Origin: an uncultured Nitrospira sp. | GTDB lineage: Bacteria; Nitrospirota; Nitrospiria; Nitrospirales; Nitrospiraceae | Direction of reading: 5' to 3' | DNA length: 21,878 nucleotides | Assembly (NCBI GenBank): GCA_946479785.1 | Contig: CAMLHQ010000054.1 | Span: 1 to 21,878, forward strand | Part shown: positions 1 through 6,525 of the stretch, in pieces | How the letters are laid out: each line of letters starts with the position of its first letter | Position numbering within the stretch: position 1 is the first letter of the stretch | Translations under genes and position numbers: made by a program | The notes under the pieces: generated by a model | Database searches by the model: none | What the model saw: only the letters and a program-made list of their open reading frames with translations | Told to the model about the DNA's origin: nothing

Positions 1-280
1 GGTCCCCATAATCGATGGAGCAGAGCCTGCCCCCGCCGGCACGGTAGAAATGAAAAATCCGGACCGCACGTGTCGCATCAGGCGGCAGTGTCTGCAGGAC
101 ACCCAGGCGATCGAGGATTTGCTGCCCGTTGGGCTGCAAAATCTCTCCTCGCAGACCTGTCGGCGGCCCTTGAGCCTGGTCCAGCACGATGGTCTTGATG
201 CCCTTCTGGGCCAATGCGAGAGCGAGCACGGCCCCACCGCCACCGGCGCCTACTACCGCAACATCGGTCTGTTCTGTCAT
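1..280 (-). CDS. FAD-dependent oxidoreductase/monooxygenase, N-terminus only (runs off window)
   Basis: About 93 N-terminal residues are visible. The protein starts MTEQTDVAVVGAGGGGAVLA, a beta strand followed by a GxGxxG dinucleotide-binding loop (GAGGGG) and an acidic end to the second strand (IVLDQA). This is the usual FAD-binding start of the UbiH/para-hydroxybenzoate hydroxylase type of flavoprotein. A GLRGEILQPNGQQILDRLGV segment follows, which resembles the region after the FAD strand where these monooxygenases carry a conserved arginine and a helix. The ATG at 278-280 is preceded by a GAGAAG Shine-Dalgarno. The gene begins 18 bases after the PLD-like gene stops, on the same strand, so it is probably the third gene of that operon. 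The substrate cannot be told from this fragment. It may equally belong to the geranylgeranyl-reductase-like or halogenase-like flavoproteins. Confidence 0.75.
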   Translation of the reverse strand, partial: MTEQTDVAVVGAGGGGAVLALALAQKGIKTIVLDQAQGPPTGLRGEILQPNGQQILDRLGVLQTLPPDATRAVRIFHFYRAGGGRLCSIDYGD

Positions 281-298
281 GGCTGCTTCTCGACGTTC

Positions 299-874
299 TT
301 ACTTCCATTCAGCAAATCGCACCTGATCGTTCCACATGGACAGAAACTGCTCGCGGGCTCTCACGGAGATTGTGCGATCCGTAATGATGTCCATCCGCTC
401 ATCATTATAGCGATTGCCGCTCGTCGTATGATTCATCGAACCGGAAGTATTGATCTCGTCGTCGATCACGACTTGCTTCAGATGCATGAGCCCATCGTGT
501 TGATTCACACGGATTGGGATACCGGCCAGGCGCAGCGTCCGCAAGGCGCTATGTTGCTTCATCTCTTGAGTACGCTCCTGATCCGTCAACATCCGGACAT
601 CGACACCACGCTTCTTGGCTGCCACCAACGCTTCCACCGCCCGCGGATAAGTCAATCCGTACACGGACACATAAATATAATGCTTCGCCTGTTGATAGAG
701 CATGACGACACGATCCAGCGGTGCATCATCGGGTGCATACAAGACCTCGATGTTGCCGCTCCAGACCGGTCCAGCCTGTCCCGCTGCTGCAGAAAGAGTA
801 AGAAGGACCACGAACGTGATGCGGTGCAGCGCGTCACGGGTTCTATCGAAGGAACAAACGGATGGCAGGCTCAT
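299..874 (-). CDS. Secreted phospholipase D-like protein with a single HKD motif
   Basis: A 191-residue protein with a hydrophobic N-terminal segment (about residues 18-33, ITFVVLLTLSAAAG) that looks like a signal peptide, so it probably acts in the periplasm. The PLD signature is clear: HLKQVVID at residues 131-138 supplies the HxKxxxxD motif, followed by GSMNHTTSGN (145-154) and an NDE triplet (157-159), the classic GSxNxTxxGxxxNxE continuation. There is only one HKD motif, as in the Nuc endonuclease subfamily, where two subunits dimerise to build one active site. It could therefore be a nuclease or a phosphodiesterase. I chose the start at 874 because its ATG overlaps the upstream stop (ATGA). 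A longer reading from 946 would overlap the upstream gene by about 75 bases and bury the signal peptide. The substrate is not predictable. Confidence 0.82.
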   Translation of the reverse strand: MSLPSVCSFDRTRDALHRITFVVLLTLSAAAGQAGPVWSGNIEVLYAPDDAPLDRVVMLYQQAKHYIYVSVYGLTYPRAVEALVAAKKRGVDVRMLTDQERTQEMKQHSALRTLRLAGIPIRVNQHDGLMHLKQVVIDDEINTSGSMNHTTSGNRYNDERMDIITDRTISVRAREQFLSMWNDQVRFAEWK

Positions 875-1248
875 TCCAACTCGAACAGCATCTTGAAGTG
901 CTCGTCCGTCGCTTCCCAGGCTTGAGGAGCCGTAGACGAGAGCCAAGCACGCAGATAGTCTTTCTGTCCCGGCGTCAGCAACTGCTTGATCTGGTGTGTA
1001 CGCCCTTGTAAAGGTTGAAGAAAGCCGACCCGCCTCTGAAAATCCAACGTCGCCGTGCGGACATAAAGGTTGGTAAAGGCGGCTGGTTTCTCCTCCTCAC
1101 CCTCGCCTTGAATCCAAACCGACAAAAACTTCTCTAACTGCAATCCAGCGCTGTCCAGCGCGGGATCGGTTTCGTGAAATAGTTCGTTTTCGGATTCTTT
1201 CAGCGGGGTGGCGTCGGACGCACGAAACATGAAGTTACGTTTCCACAT
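871..1248 (-). CDS. Hypothetical protein, 125 residues
   Basis: I do not recognise a family. The protein is hydrophilic and without membrane segments or a signal peptide. It has an acidic middle (GEGEEEKPAA) and aromatic-rich ends (MWKRNFMFRAS at the start, HFKMLFELE at the end). The ATG at 1246-1248 is preferred because GGAGA (1259-1263) lies about ten bases upstream. A longer in-frame start at 1302 exists but has no better ribosome binding site. Its stop overlaps the ATG of the PLD-like gene, so it is the first gene of a three-gene operon with the PLD-like protein and the flavoprotein. It probably has a function linked to one of them, which the sequence does not reveal. Confidence 0.6.
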   Translation of the reverse strand: MWKRNFMFRASDATPLKESENELFHETDPALDSAGLQLEKFLSVWIQGEGEEEKPAAFTNLYVRTATLDFQRRVGFLQPLQGRTHQIKQLLTPGQKDYLRAWLSSTAPQAWEATDEHFKMLFELE

Positions 1249-1328
1249 TGCAGAGATTTCTCCAAAGACGGCATAGTGGCGGCGAGCGAGGCGCAAAGTC
1301 AAGCAAGCATCCGGTCGAATCGGTTACC

Positions 1329-1357
1329 TTGACAAGCTGGAAGTCTGTTTGTTAACC
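1329..1357 (+). promoter_or_regulatory. Possible sigma-70 promoter for the sulfur-carrier operon
   Basis: A perfect -35 hexamer TTGACA sits at 1329-1334. With a 17-base spacer the -10 position reads TTAACC (1352-1357), a poor match. The location, 40-70 bases before the first gene of an eight-gene operon and in the gap between divergent genes, is right, but the -10 is weak. Confidence 0.3.
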
Positions 1358-1398
1358 TGTCGAAATTCCTTAATTCCTGGGCCAAGTTAGGAGATTTC

Positions 1399-1599
1399 AT
1401 GCAGGTGAAAATTAACGGTAAGGCCGAGGACTTTCCCGGGGGAAGTATCCTCGATCTCCTTAAGACCAAGAAGATTGAACCGCAGATGGTGGCCGTGGAA
1501 ATCAATGACAGTATGGTGGACCGCGAACACCTGGCCTCGACTCAGCTCAAGGAGGGCGATCGTCTTGAATTTCTGTTCTACATGGGTGGTGGCAGATGA
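1399..1599 (+). CDS. ThiS/MoaD-family sulfur carrier protein with Gly-Gly-Gly-Arg C-terminus
   Basis: A 66-residue ubiquitin-fold sulfur carrier of ThiS type. It shows the MQVKINGK start strand, a helix near residues 16-24 (SILDLLKTK), the VAVEIND strand and the LKEGDRLEFL strand before the tail. In this family the terminal Gly-Gly is adenylated by a ThiF/MoeB enzyme and turned into a thiocarboxylate that donates sulfur. Here the protein ends MGGGR, so the diglycine is followed by one arginine that must be removed before activation. A Shine-Dalgarno AGGAG (1389-1393) lies five bases before the ATG. The stop overlaps the ATG of the cysteine synthase gene, which points to cysteine synthesis as its target. 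A role in thiamine synthesis is possible but less likely, because no other thi gene is present here. Confidence 0.88.
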   Translation: MQVKINGKAEDFPGGSILDLLKTKKIEPQMVAVEINDSMVDREHLASTQLKEGDRLEFLFYMGGGR

Positions 1600-2525
1600 G
1601 CATGCTCATGCACAAAGAAATCACCGAGCTCATCGGTCGCACTCCCCTTGTACGCCTGAACCGGCTTTCCAAACCGGGCAACGCAACGATCTACGGAAAG
1701 GTCGAGTACTTTAACCCCGGCGGGAGCGTCAAAGATCGGATCTGCCTCAACATGATCAACGAGGCGGAACGGCAGGGTAAGCTGAAACCGGGCGGAACGA
1801 TCGTTGAGCCGACCAGCGGAAACACCGGCATCGGCCTGGCGTTAATCTCTGCCGTCCGGGGCTACAAGCTGATTCTCGTCATGCCGGAAAGCATGAGCAT
1901 GGAGCGGGCGAGCCTGCTTTCCTCTTATGGCGCCCAGCTCGTGCTGACACCGGCCTGGGAAGGGATGAAGGGATCGATTCGCGAAGCGGAGAGTCTCTTG
2001 GCGCAGAATCCGTCGTATTTCATGCCGGATCAGTTTTCAAACCCGGCCAACCCGGCTATGCACAAGAAGACAACGGCGCCTGAAATCTGGGAAGCCCTGG
2101 ACGGAAAGATCGATGCCTTCGTCGCAGCGGTCGGAACCGGCGGCACGATTACCGGCTGCGGCGAAGTATTCAAGGAACGGAACCCGAACGTGAAGGTGAT
2201 CGCCGTCGAACCGGCCGGTTCCCCTGTCCTCTCCGGGGGCGACCCCGGCCCGCATAAGATTCAAGGCATTGGCGCAGGGTTTATCCCGCAAGTCTTGAAT
2301 CGCAAGATTCTTGACCGCGTGATCAAGGTCACCGACGACGAGGCCTACCAAACAGCCAAACAGCTGTCGAAAATGGAAGGGCTGTTGGTCGGCATTTCTG
2401 CCGGTGCGAACGTCTTTGCTGCGCAGCAAGTGGCTGAAGAATTAGGACCGGGCAAGAACGTCGTGACGATCCTCTGCGACACAGGCGAGCGGTACATTAG
2501 TATTGAGAAATACTTTAACATCTAG
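1596..2525 (+). CDS. cysK: Cysteine synthase (O-acetylserine sulfhydrylase, CysK/CysM family)
   Basis: A 309-residue fold-type II PLP enzyme that makes cysteine from an activated serine and a sulfur donor in the cytoplasm. The PLP lysine is K46 in NPGGSVKDR. The substrate loop EPTSGNTG is at 71-78, the phosphate-binding GTGGT at 180-184, the GAGFIP segment near 226-231, GISAGA at 266-271 and CDTGERY at 294-300. Together these look more like CysK (free sulfide) than the M. tuberculosis CysM. The neighbouring carrier gene overlaps it as ATGA and suggests instead a protein-thiocarboxylate donor. Length is normal for the family. Three in-frame ATGs (1596, 1602, 1608) compete. I kept 1596 because it overlaps the upstream stop. 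A GGTGGTGG stretch in the carrier's glycine codons can serve any of them. Confidence 0.93.
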   Translation: MSMLMHKEITELIGRTPLVRLNRLSKPGNATIYGKVEYFNPGGSVKDRICLNMINEAERQGKLKPGGTIVEPTSGNTGIGLALISAVRGYKLILVMPESMSMERASLLSSYGAQLVLTPAWEGMKGSIREAESLLAQNPSYFMPDQFSNPANPAMHKKTTAPEIWEALDGKIDAFVAAVGTGGTITGCGEVFKERNPNVKVIAVEPAGSPVLSGGDPGPHKIQGIGAGFIPQVLNRKILDRVIKVTDDEAYQTAKQLSKMEGLLVGISAGANVFAAQQVAEELGPGKNVVTILCDTGERYISIEKYFNI

Positions 2526-2533
2526 TGCTGAAT

Positions 2534-3346
2534 ATGGAATTTACCGAAGAACAAATATCCCGTTACAGCCGGCATATTCTGTTGCCGGAAGTGGGCGGCA
2601 AGGGACAGAGGAAGATCGCCAAGGCGAAAATTCTTCTCGTCGGTGCCGGCGGCTTGGGATCGCCCGCAGCCCTCTACTTGGCAGCGGCCGGCGTCGGACG
2701 GATCGGCTTGATCGACAGCGATGTCGTCGACCTGACAAACTTGCAGCGCCAGATTCTTCACCATACTCGTGACGTGGGGCGCCCCAAGGTGCTGTCGGGA
2801 AAAGAAAAGATTCAAGCGCTCAATCCCGACGTGTCCGTGTCAATGTATGAAGAGCGGTTGACGGCTGGCAACGCACTGAAGCTGTTCAGCGAGTATGACG
2901 TCATCATCGACGGGGTCGACAACTTTACTGCCAAGTTCCTGATCAACGACGCCTGTTTCTTTACCAACAAGCCTCTGGTGCATGGCGGCATTCTTCGCTT
3001 CGACGGGCGCGTCACCACGATCATTCCCAAGAAGTCGGCTTGTTATCGTTGCGTATTTAAGACTCCGCCCCCGCCCGGACTGGTCGCCTCCTGCCAAGAG
3101 GCTGGAGTCATCGGGGTGCTTGCAGGTATTATCGGAACGATTCAAGCCACAGAGGCGCTCAAGCTCGTGCTCGGAATCGGCCGGCCCTTGACCGATCGTT
3201 TGCTCGATTTCGACGCGCGCAAAACGCAGTTCAGGGAAATCAAAGTGAAGCGGAATCCCCAATGCGCTCTCTGCGGCGAGCATCCGACGATTACCGAATT
3301 GTTCGACGACGGCGACCCATTCGCAGGCTGTGCCGTACGGCCGTAA
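2534..3346 (+). CDS. MoeB/ThiF-family sulfur-carrier adenylyltransferase (E1-like), copy 1
   Basis: A 270-residue E1-like enzyme that adenylates the C-terminal glycine of a ThiS/MoaD-type carrier with ATP. It shows the nucleotide loop GAGGLG (37-42), the acidic residue after the next strand (D61), the ATP-contacting NLQRQ (69-73) and DGVDN (126-130). Two zinc-binding CxxC pairs are present (C170/C173 and C244/C247). The cysteine at 187 in ASCQEAG matches the position that forms persulfide or thioester intermediates in the family. The start at ATG 2534 is chosen because MEFTEEQISRYSRHI lines up with the second copy in this window. A GTG at 2525 overlapping the upstream stop is the alternative. 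It probably serves the ThiS-like carrier two genes upstream. No rhodanese domain is fused, so the sulfur source is separate. Confidence 0.92.
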   Translation: MEFTEEQISRYSRHILLPEVGGKGQRKIAKAKILLVGAGGLGSPAALYLAAAGVGRIGLIDSDVVDLTNLQRQILHHTRDVGRPKVLSGKEKIQALNPDVSVSMYEERLTAGNALKLFSEYDVIIDGVDNFTAKFLINDACFFTNKPLVHGGILRFDGRVTTIIPKKSACYRCVFKTPPPPGLVASCQEAGVIGVLAGIIGTIQATEALKLVLGIGRPLTDRLLDFDARKTQFREIKVKRNPQCALCGEHPTITELFDDGDPFAGCAVRP

Positions 3347-3365
3347 TCACGAAGGTGGTGAGACG

Positions 3366-4616
3366 ATGGCCAAAATGAAAGCGCTCGTGTGTAGGGAATG
3401 TGGGAAGGAATATCCGACGAAGGCCATTCACGTTTGTGAGATGTGCTTCGGCCCCCTCGAGGTCAAATATAACTACGCCGAAGTGAAGCAGGTCATTTCG
3501 CGCAAAAAGATCGAGGAAGGCCCCCGTAGCATGTGGCGTTATGCGGATCTCCTTCCGGTGGAGGGAACCAATTATATCGGTCCTCATGCCGGCCTGACCC
3601 CATTGGTGAGGGCCAAGAATCTTGGCGCCCATCTGGGCATCGACGAATTGTACATCAAGAACGATACCGTGAACCATCCGACGCTGTCGTTCAAGGATCG
3701 CGTCGTCGCCGTAGCGTTGACGCGGGCGCGCGAACTCGGTTTTGAAACGGTCGCCTGCGCCTCGACAGGTAATCTCGCAAACTCCGTGGCCGCACACGCC
3801 GCGGCGGCCGGCATGCGCTGCTACGTCTTCATTCCGGGCGATTTGGAAGCCGCCAAGGTACTGGGCAACTTGATCTACAAGCCCAACGTCGTCGAGGTTG
3901 AGGGCAACTACGACGACGTGAACCGTCTCTGCAGTGAAATCGCCGGCGAGCACGGCTGGGCTTTCGTGAACATCAACATCAGGCCTTACTACGCCGAAGG
4001 TTCCAAGACGCTCGCCTTCGAAACGGTCGAGCAACTGGGTTGGCGCACTCCCGATCAAGTGGTCATCCCGATGGCATCCGGCTCGCTACTGACCAAGATT
4101 TGGAAGGGGCTTCATGAAATGAAGACCGTCGGCTTGATCAACGAGGTACGGACCAAGATCAATGGCGCGCAAGCCGAGGGCTGTTCACCGATCTCGACCG
4201 CATTCAAAGCCGGCCGCGACTTCTTCAAGCCGGTGAAGCCGAAAACGATCGCGAAGTCTCTCGCCATCGGCAATCCCGCCGACGGTTACTACGCGTTGAA
4301 AGCCACCGGAGAAAGCCATGGCTCCATGGATATGGTGACCGACGACGAAGTGGTGGAAGGCATCAAGCTGCTCGCGCAGACGGAAGGGATCTTTGCCGAA
4401 ACGGCCGGCGGCGTGACGATCGGCGTGCTGCAGAAGCTTGTCAAGAACGGCACAATCAAGAAAGGCGACGTAACGGTCGCCTATATCACCGGCAACGGAC
4501 TAAAAACCCAGGAGGCCGTGGTCGACGCAGTTGGCAGACCGGTGCGGATTCAACCAAGCCTCGTCGCCTTCGAGAAAACCTTCAAGATGGGGAAGAACGG
4601 TGGTGGTGACGCATGA
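3366..4616 (+). CDS. thrC: Threonine synthase (PLP fold type II) with N-terminal zinc ribbon
   Basis: A 416-residue threonine synthase-type enzyme. Family members convert O-phosphohomoserine to threonine in the cytoplasm. The N-terminus carries a rubredoxin-like zinc ribbon (C9, C12, C24, C27) as in archaeal and actinobacterial type enzymes. The PLP lysine is K110 in TLSFKDR, the STGNLANS loop is at 133-140, and a conserved ITGNGLKT lies near the C-terminus. The start at 3366 has a GGTGGTGAG Shine-Dalgarno just upstream. A GTG at 3330 would overlap the previous gene and add 12 unconserved residues. Its last codon overlaps the CysO-like carrier gene (ATGA). Sitting between two E1 genes and directly before a sulfur carrier, it may in fact use O-phosphohomoserine with a thiocarboxylate to make homocysteine. 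That is inference; threonine synthesis is the default assignment. Confidence 0.88.
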   Translation: MAKMKALVCRECGKEYPTKAIHVCEMCFGPLEVKYNYAEVKQVISRKKIEEGPRSMWRYADLLPVEGTNYIGPHAGLTPLVRAKNLGAHLGIDELYIKNDTVNHPTLSFKDRVVAVALTRARELGFETVACASTGNLANSVAAHAAAAGMRCYVFIPGDLEAAKVLGNLIYKPNVVEVEGNYDDVNRLCSEIAGEHGWAFVNINIRPYYAEGSKTLAFETVEQLGWRTPDQVVIPMASGSLLTKIWKGLHEMKTVGLINEVRTKINGAQAEGCSPISTAFKAGRDFFKPVKPKTIAKSLAIGNPADGYYALKATGESHGSMDMVTDDEVVEGIKLLAQTEGIFAETAGGVTIGVLQKLVKNGTIKKGDVTVAYITGNGLKTQEAVVDAVGRPVRIQPSLVAFEKTFKMGKNGGGDA

Positions 4617-4888
4617 TTAAGGTTCGTATTCCGACTCCTTTGAGACCGTTGACCAAGGGCCAAGGCGAAGTGGAAGTCGCCGCCGCCAACATCGTCGACA
4701 TGATCGACACCCTGAATACCGCTCATCCCGGTATCAAGGCTCGCCTGTGCGATGACACCGGAGAACTGCGACGTTTCGTGAACATCTACGTCAATGAGGA
4801 AGACATCCGGTTTCTGAAGGGAAAAGACACCTCGCTGAAGGCCGGCGACGAAGTGTCAATCGTTCCCGCTATTGCAGGAGGGCGATGA
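4613..4888 (+). CDS. cysO: CysO-like sulfur carrier protein with Gly-Gly-Arg C-terminus
   Basis: A 91-residue MoaD/ThiS-fold carrier that strongly resembles mycobacterial CysO. It has the [12 protein letters not shown] start, the [18 protein letters not shown] segment (53-70) and the [10 protein letters not shown] tail. In CysO the terminal glycine becomes a thiocarboxylate, which a PLP enzyme attacks with an activated amino acid to form a carrier-cysteine adduct that the Mec peptidase then releases. Here an extra Arg91 follows Gly89-Gly90, so the tail must be trimmed first. The ATG overlaps the stop of thrC, and its own stop overlaps the next gene. A JAMM peptidase of Mec type is encoded three genes downstream, which fits both trimming and product release. 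M. tuberculosis CysO lacks the extra residue, as far as I recall its sequence. Confidence 0.9.
   Translation: MIKVRIPTPLRPLTKGQGEVEVAAANIVDMIDTLNTAHPGIKARLCDDTGELRRFVNIYVNEEDIRFLKGKDTSLKAGDEVSIVPAIAGGR
4877..4882 (+). promoter_or_regulatory. Shine-Dalgarno AGGAGG that decides the start of the NIL gene
   Basis: AGGAGG is formed by the codons of the carrier's own Gly-Gly tail. It lies five bases before ATG 4888 but only two before ATG 4885, so the second ATG is the better start. Confidence 0.7.
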
Positions 4889-5127
4889 TGGCACACCTAC
4901 GCTTTCATGTCCGATTTCCGGAAGACAAGGTCAAGGAGCCGATCATCTACCAAATCGGTCGTGAATATAATGTCGTCACGAATGTCCGCCGTGCCGACGT
5001 GCGGGAAACAACGGGGTGGGTCGACGTCGAACTGTCCGGTGATACGGCGGAAATTGAACGTGCGATCGAAGGGCTGCGCAAGAAAGGCTGCGTGGTCGAT
5101 CCGATTGAGTTAAACGTGGTGGAGTAG
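4888..5127 (+). CDS. Stand-alone NIL-domain protein
   Basis: A 79-residue protein consisting only of a NIL domain, the ferredoxin-like alpha/beta fold also found at the C-terminus of the methionine importer ATPase MetN and next to ferredoxin domains in homocysteine-forming systems of methanogens and sulfate reducers. Visible signs are the opening strand HLRFHVRFPED, the helix before EYNVVTNVRRADV, the central TTGWVDVELSGD, and the helix IERAIEGLRKKG before the last strand. In MetN the domain binds methionine and controls transport. Here it probably senses methionine or homocysteine, or helps a partner of the sulfur relay. It lies between the CysO-like carrier and the second E1. The start at 4888 overlaps the upstream stop by one base (TGATG) and is chosen by Shine-Dalgarno spacing. 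Confidence 0.82.
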   Translation: MAHLRFHVRFPEDKVKEPIIYQIGREYNVVTNVRRADVRETTGWVDVELSGDTAEIERAIEGLRKKGCVVDPIELNVVE

Positions 5128-5138
5128 GAAGGGCATCG

Positions 5139-5942
5139 ATGGAACTGACCGAACAGCAGATCCAGCGATACAGCCGCCACATCATTCTGCAAGACGTCGG
5201 CGGCAAGGGACAGCTCAAGCTGAGCAAAGCCAAAGTGCTTCTCATCGGAGCCGGTGGACTGGGCTCGCCTGCGGCCCTCTATCTGGCGGCGGCTGGCATC
5301 GGCACGATCGGCTTGGTGGACGGTGACGTCGTCGATCTCTCAAATCTCCAACGACAGGTTCTTCATTCGACTGCGACGGTTGGACAACCTAAAGTGGAGT
5401 CGGGAAAAAAGACGCTCACGGAGATGAATCCTGAGATCACCATCAACGCGTATCACCAGCTGGTCGATGCGGAGAACATCCTGCCGTTGGTGAAAGACTA
5501 TGACGTGGTGCTCGACGGCTCGGACAATTTCACTACCCGCTTCTTGGTCAACGACGCCTGTTTTTTCGCCAAGAAGACGCTAATCTCGGCCAGTATGTTC
5601 CGCTTCGAGGGCCAGCTGACGACGATCAAGCCCCATGCAGGCTATCCCTGCTATCGTTGCTTGTACCCCGAGCCGCCTCCGGCCGGACTCGTGCCCAACT
5701 GCCAGGAAGCTGGCGTCCTCGGTGTACTCGCAGGCACCATGGGCATCCTCCAGGCATCCGAAGCGATTAAAGAAATCTTGGGGATCGGCGAGACCATTGC
5801 GGACAAGCTGCTGATTTACGACGCCCTGGAGATGAAATTCCGGAAGGTCAGCCGCCCCAAAGATCCTGCCTGCCCATTGTGCGGCCCGAGTCCCAAGATT
5901 AAAGATTTGAGTTCCGATTATACCGTCACCTGCTCCATCTGA
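5139..5942 (+). CDS. moeB: MoeB/ThiF-family sulfur-carrier adenylyltransferase (E1-like), copy 2
   Basis: A 267-residue paralogue of the E1 at 2534-3346. The first 55 residues are mostly identical between the two, and motifs fall at nearly the same positions: GAGGLG (37-42), NLQRQ (69-73), DGSDN (126-130), zinc cysteines C171/C174 and C245/C248, and the candidate catalytic C188 in PNCQEAG. It adenylates the C-terminal glycine of a MoaD/ThiS-type carrier. Placement directly after the CysO-like carrier and NIL genes suggests that carrier is its client. Whether either copy also activates MoaD for molybdopterin synthesis cannot be decided here. An AGGAAGGG Shine-Dalgarno precedes the ATG. The two copies differ most in the last 20 residues, where carrier choice could be set. 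Confidence 0.92.
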   Translation: MELTEQQIQRYSRHIILQDVGGKGQLKLSKAKVLLIGAGGLGSPAALYLAAAGIGTIGLVDGDVVDLSNLQRQVLHSTATVGQPKVESGKKTLTEMNPEITINAYHQLVDAENILPLVKDYDVVLDGSDNFTTRFLVNDACFFAKKTLISASMFRFEGQLTTIKPHAGYPCYRCLYPEPPPAGLVPNCQEAGVLGVLAGTMGILQASEAIKEILGIGETIADKLLIYDALEMKFRKVSRPKDPACPLCGPSPKIKDLSSDYTVTCSI

Positions 5943-5944
5943 CC

Positions 5945-6457
5945 GTGTCAGATCTCATCATTCCTCAACACATTCTTGAAGACCTCGTCGCTCACGCGCA
6001 AGAACTTGATCCATGCGAATGCTGCGGGTTTTTGGCGGGTAAAGGCCAGACCGTCAGCCAGGTGTATCGAATCAAGAACGTTGTCGGTCTAGACGGAGCC
6101 GCGCAATCGGCCTCGTTTGACGACGCCAAGGCTCAGCATCTCTCCCGCCTCTCACCTGAAGAGCGCGCCGAAATTGCTTTCATCATGGACGCGCAGGAGA
6201 TGTTTCTCGCCGTCAAGGACATGCGGAAGAATGGATTGACACTGCAAGTCGTCTATCACTCACACCCGCACGATCCGGCCCGCCCCTCGGTCACGGACAT
6301 CAAAATTGCCGACGAGTGGGAAGAGAACTGGAGCCGCCTCAATCTGACGTTGCCGATCTACATGCTGATTTCGTTGATGGACAAATCTCATCCCGATGTA
6401 CGCGCCTACTGGATCAGGAGCGGCATCGTATCCTCTGCTGATATCATGAAAACCTGA
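5945..6457 (+). CDS. JAMM/MPN+ metallopeptidase of the Mec (M67) family
   Basis: A 170-residue zinc isopeptidase. The JAMM motif is complete: the catalytic glutamate E25 in PCECCGFLAG, then H105 and H107 in YHSHPHD, S115 and D118 (HxHx7SxxD). Family members in sulfur-carrier operons either cut the carrier-cysteine adduct (M. tuberculosis Mec) or remove extra C-terminal residues to expose Gly-Gly (QbsD, and HcyD of Wolinella). Both carriers in this operon end in Gly-Gly-Arg, so priming is a likely job, perhaps combined with product release. The gene starts with GTG two bases after the E1 stop and lacks a good Shine-Dalgarno, so it is probably translated by coupling. It is the last gene of the operon. 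Confidence 0.92.
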   Translation: MSDLIIPQHILEDLVAHAQELDPCECCGFLAGKGQTVSQVYRIKNVVGLDGAAQSASFDDAKAQHLSRLSPEERAEIAFIMDAQEMFLAVKDMRKNGLTLQVVYHSHPHDPARPSVTDIKIADEWEENWSRLNLTLPIYMLISLMDKSHPDVRAYWIRSGIVSSADIMKT

Positions 6458-6516
6458 GCTAACCCTTGGCGGACACCCGGTTTCCTCAAATACCAGTTTC
6501 CTTCTTTTCGATTGAG

Positions 6517-6525
6517 TGCGATAAT
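6517..6525 (+). promoter_or_regulatory. Predicted extended -10 promoter element
   Basis: TGCGATAAT matches the extended -10 form TGnTATAAT with one mismatch. No good -35 is visible, as is usual for extended -10 promoters. Transcription would start near 6532, about 30 bases before the small secreted protein gene. Confidence 0.4.

Noticed and set aside
50..925. Long plus-strand open frame of 291 codons over the PLD and flavoprotein genes
   Set aside because: It lies antisense to genes with clear PLD and FAD motifs, and its translation has no recognisable family features.
3330..3365. GTG start 12 codons upstream for threonine synthase
   Set aside because: It overlaps the E1 gene and adds unconserved residues, while the ATG at 3366 has a good Shine-Dalgarno.
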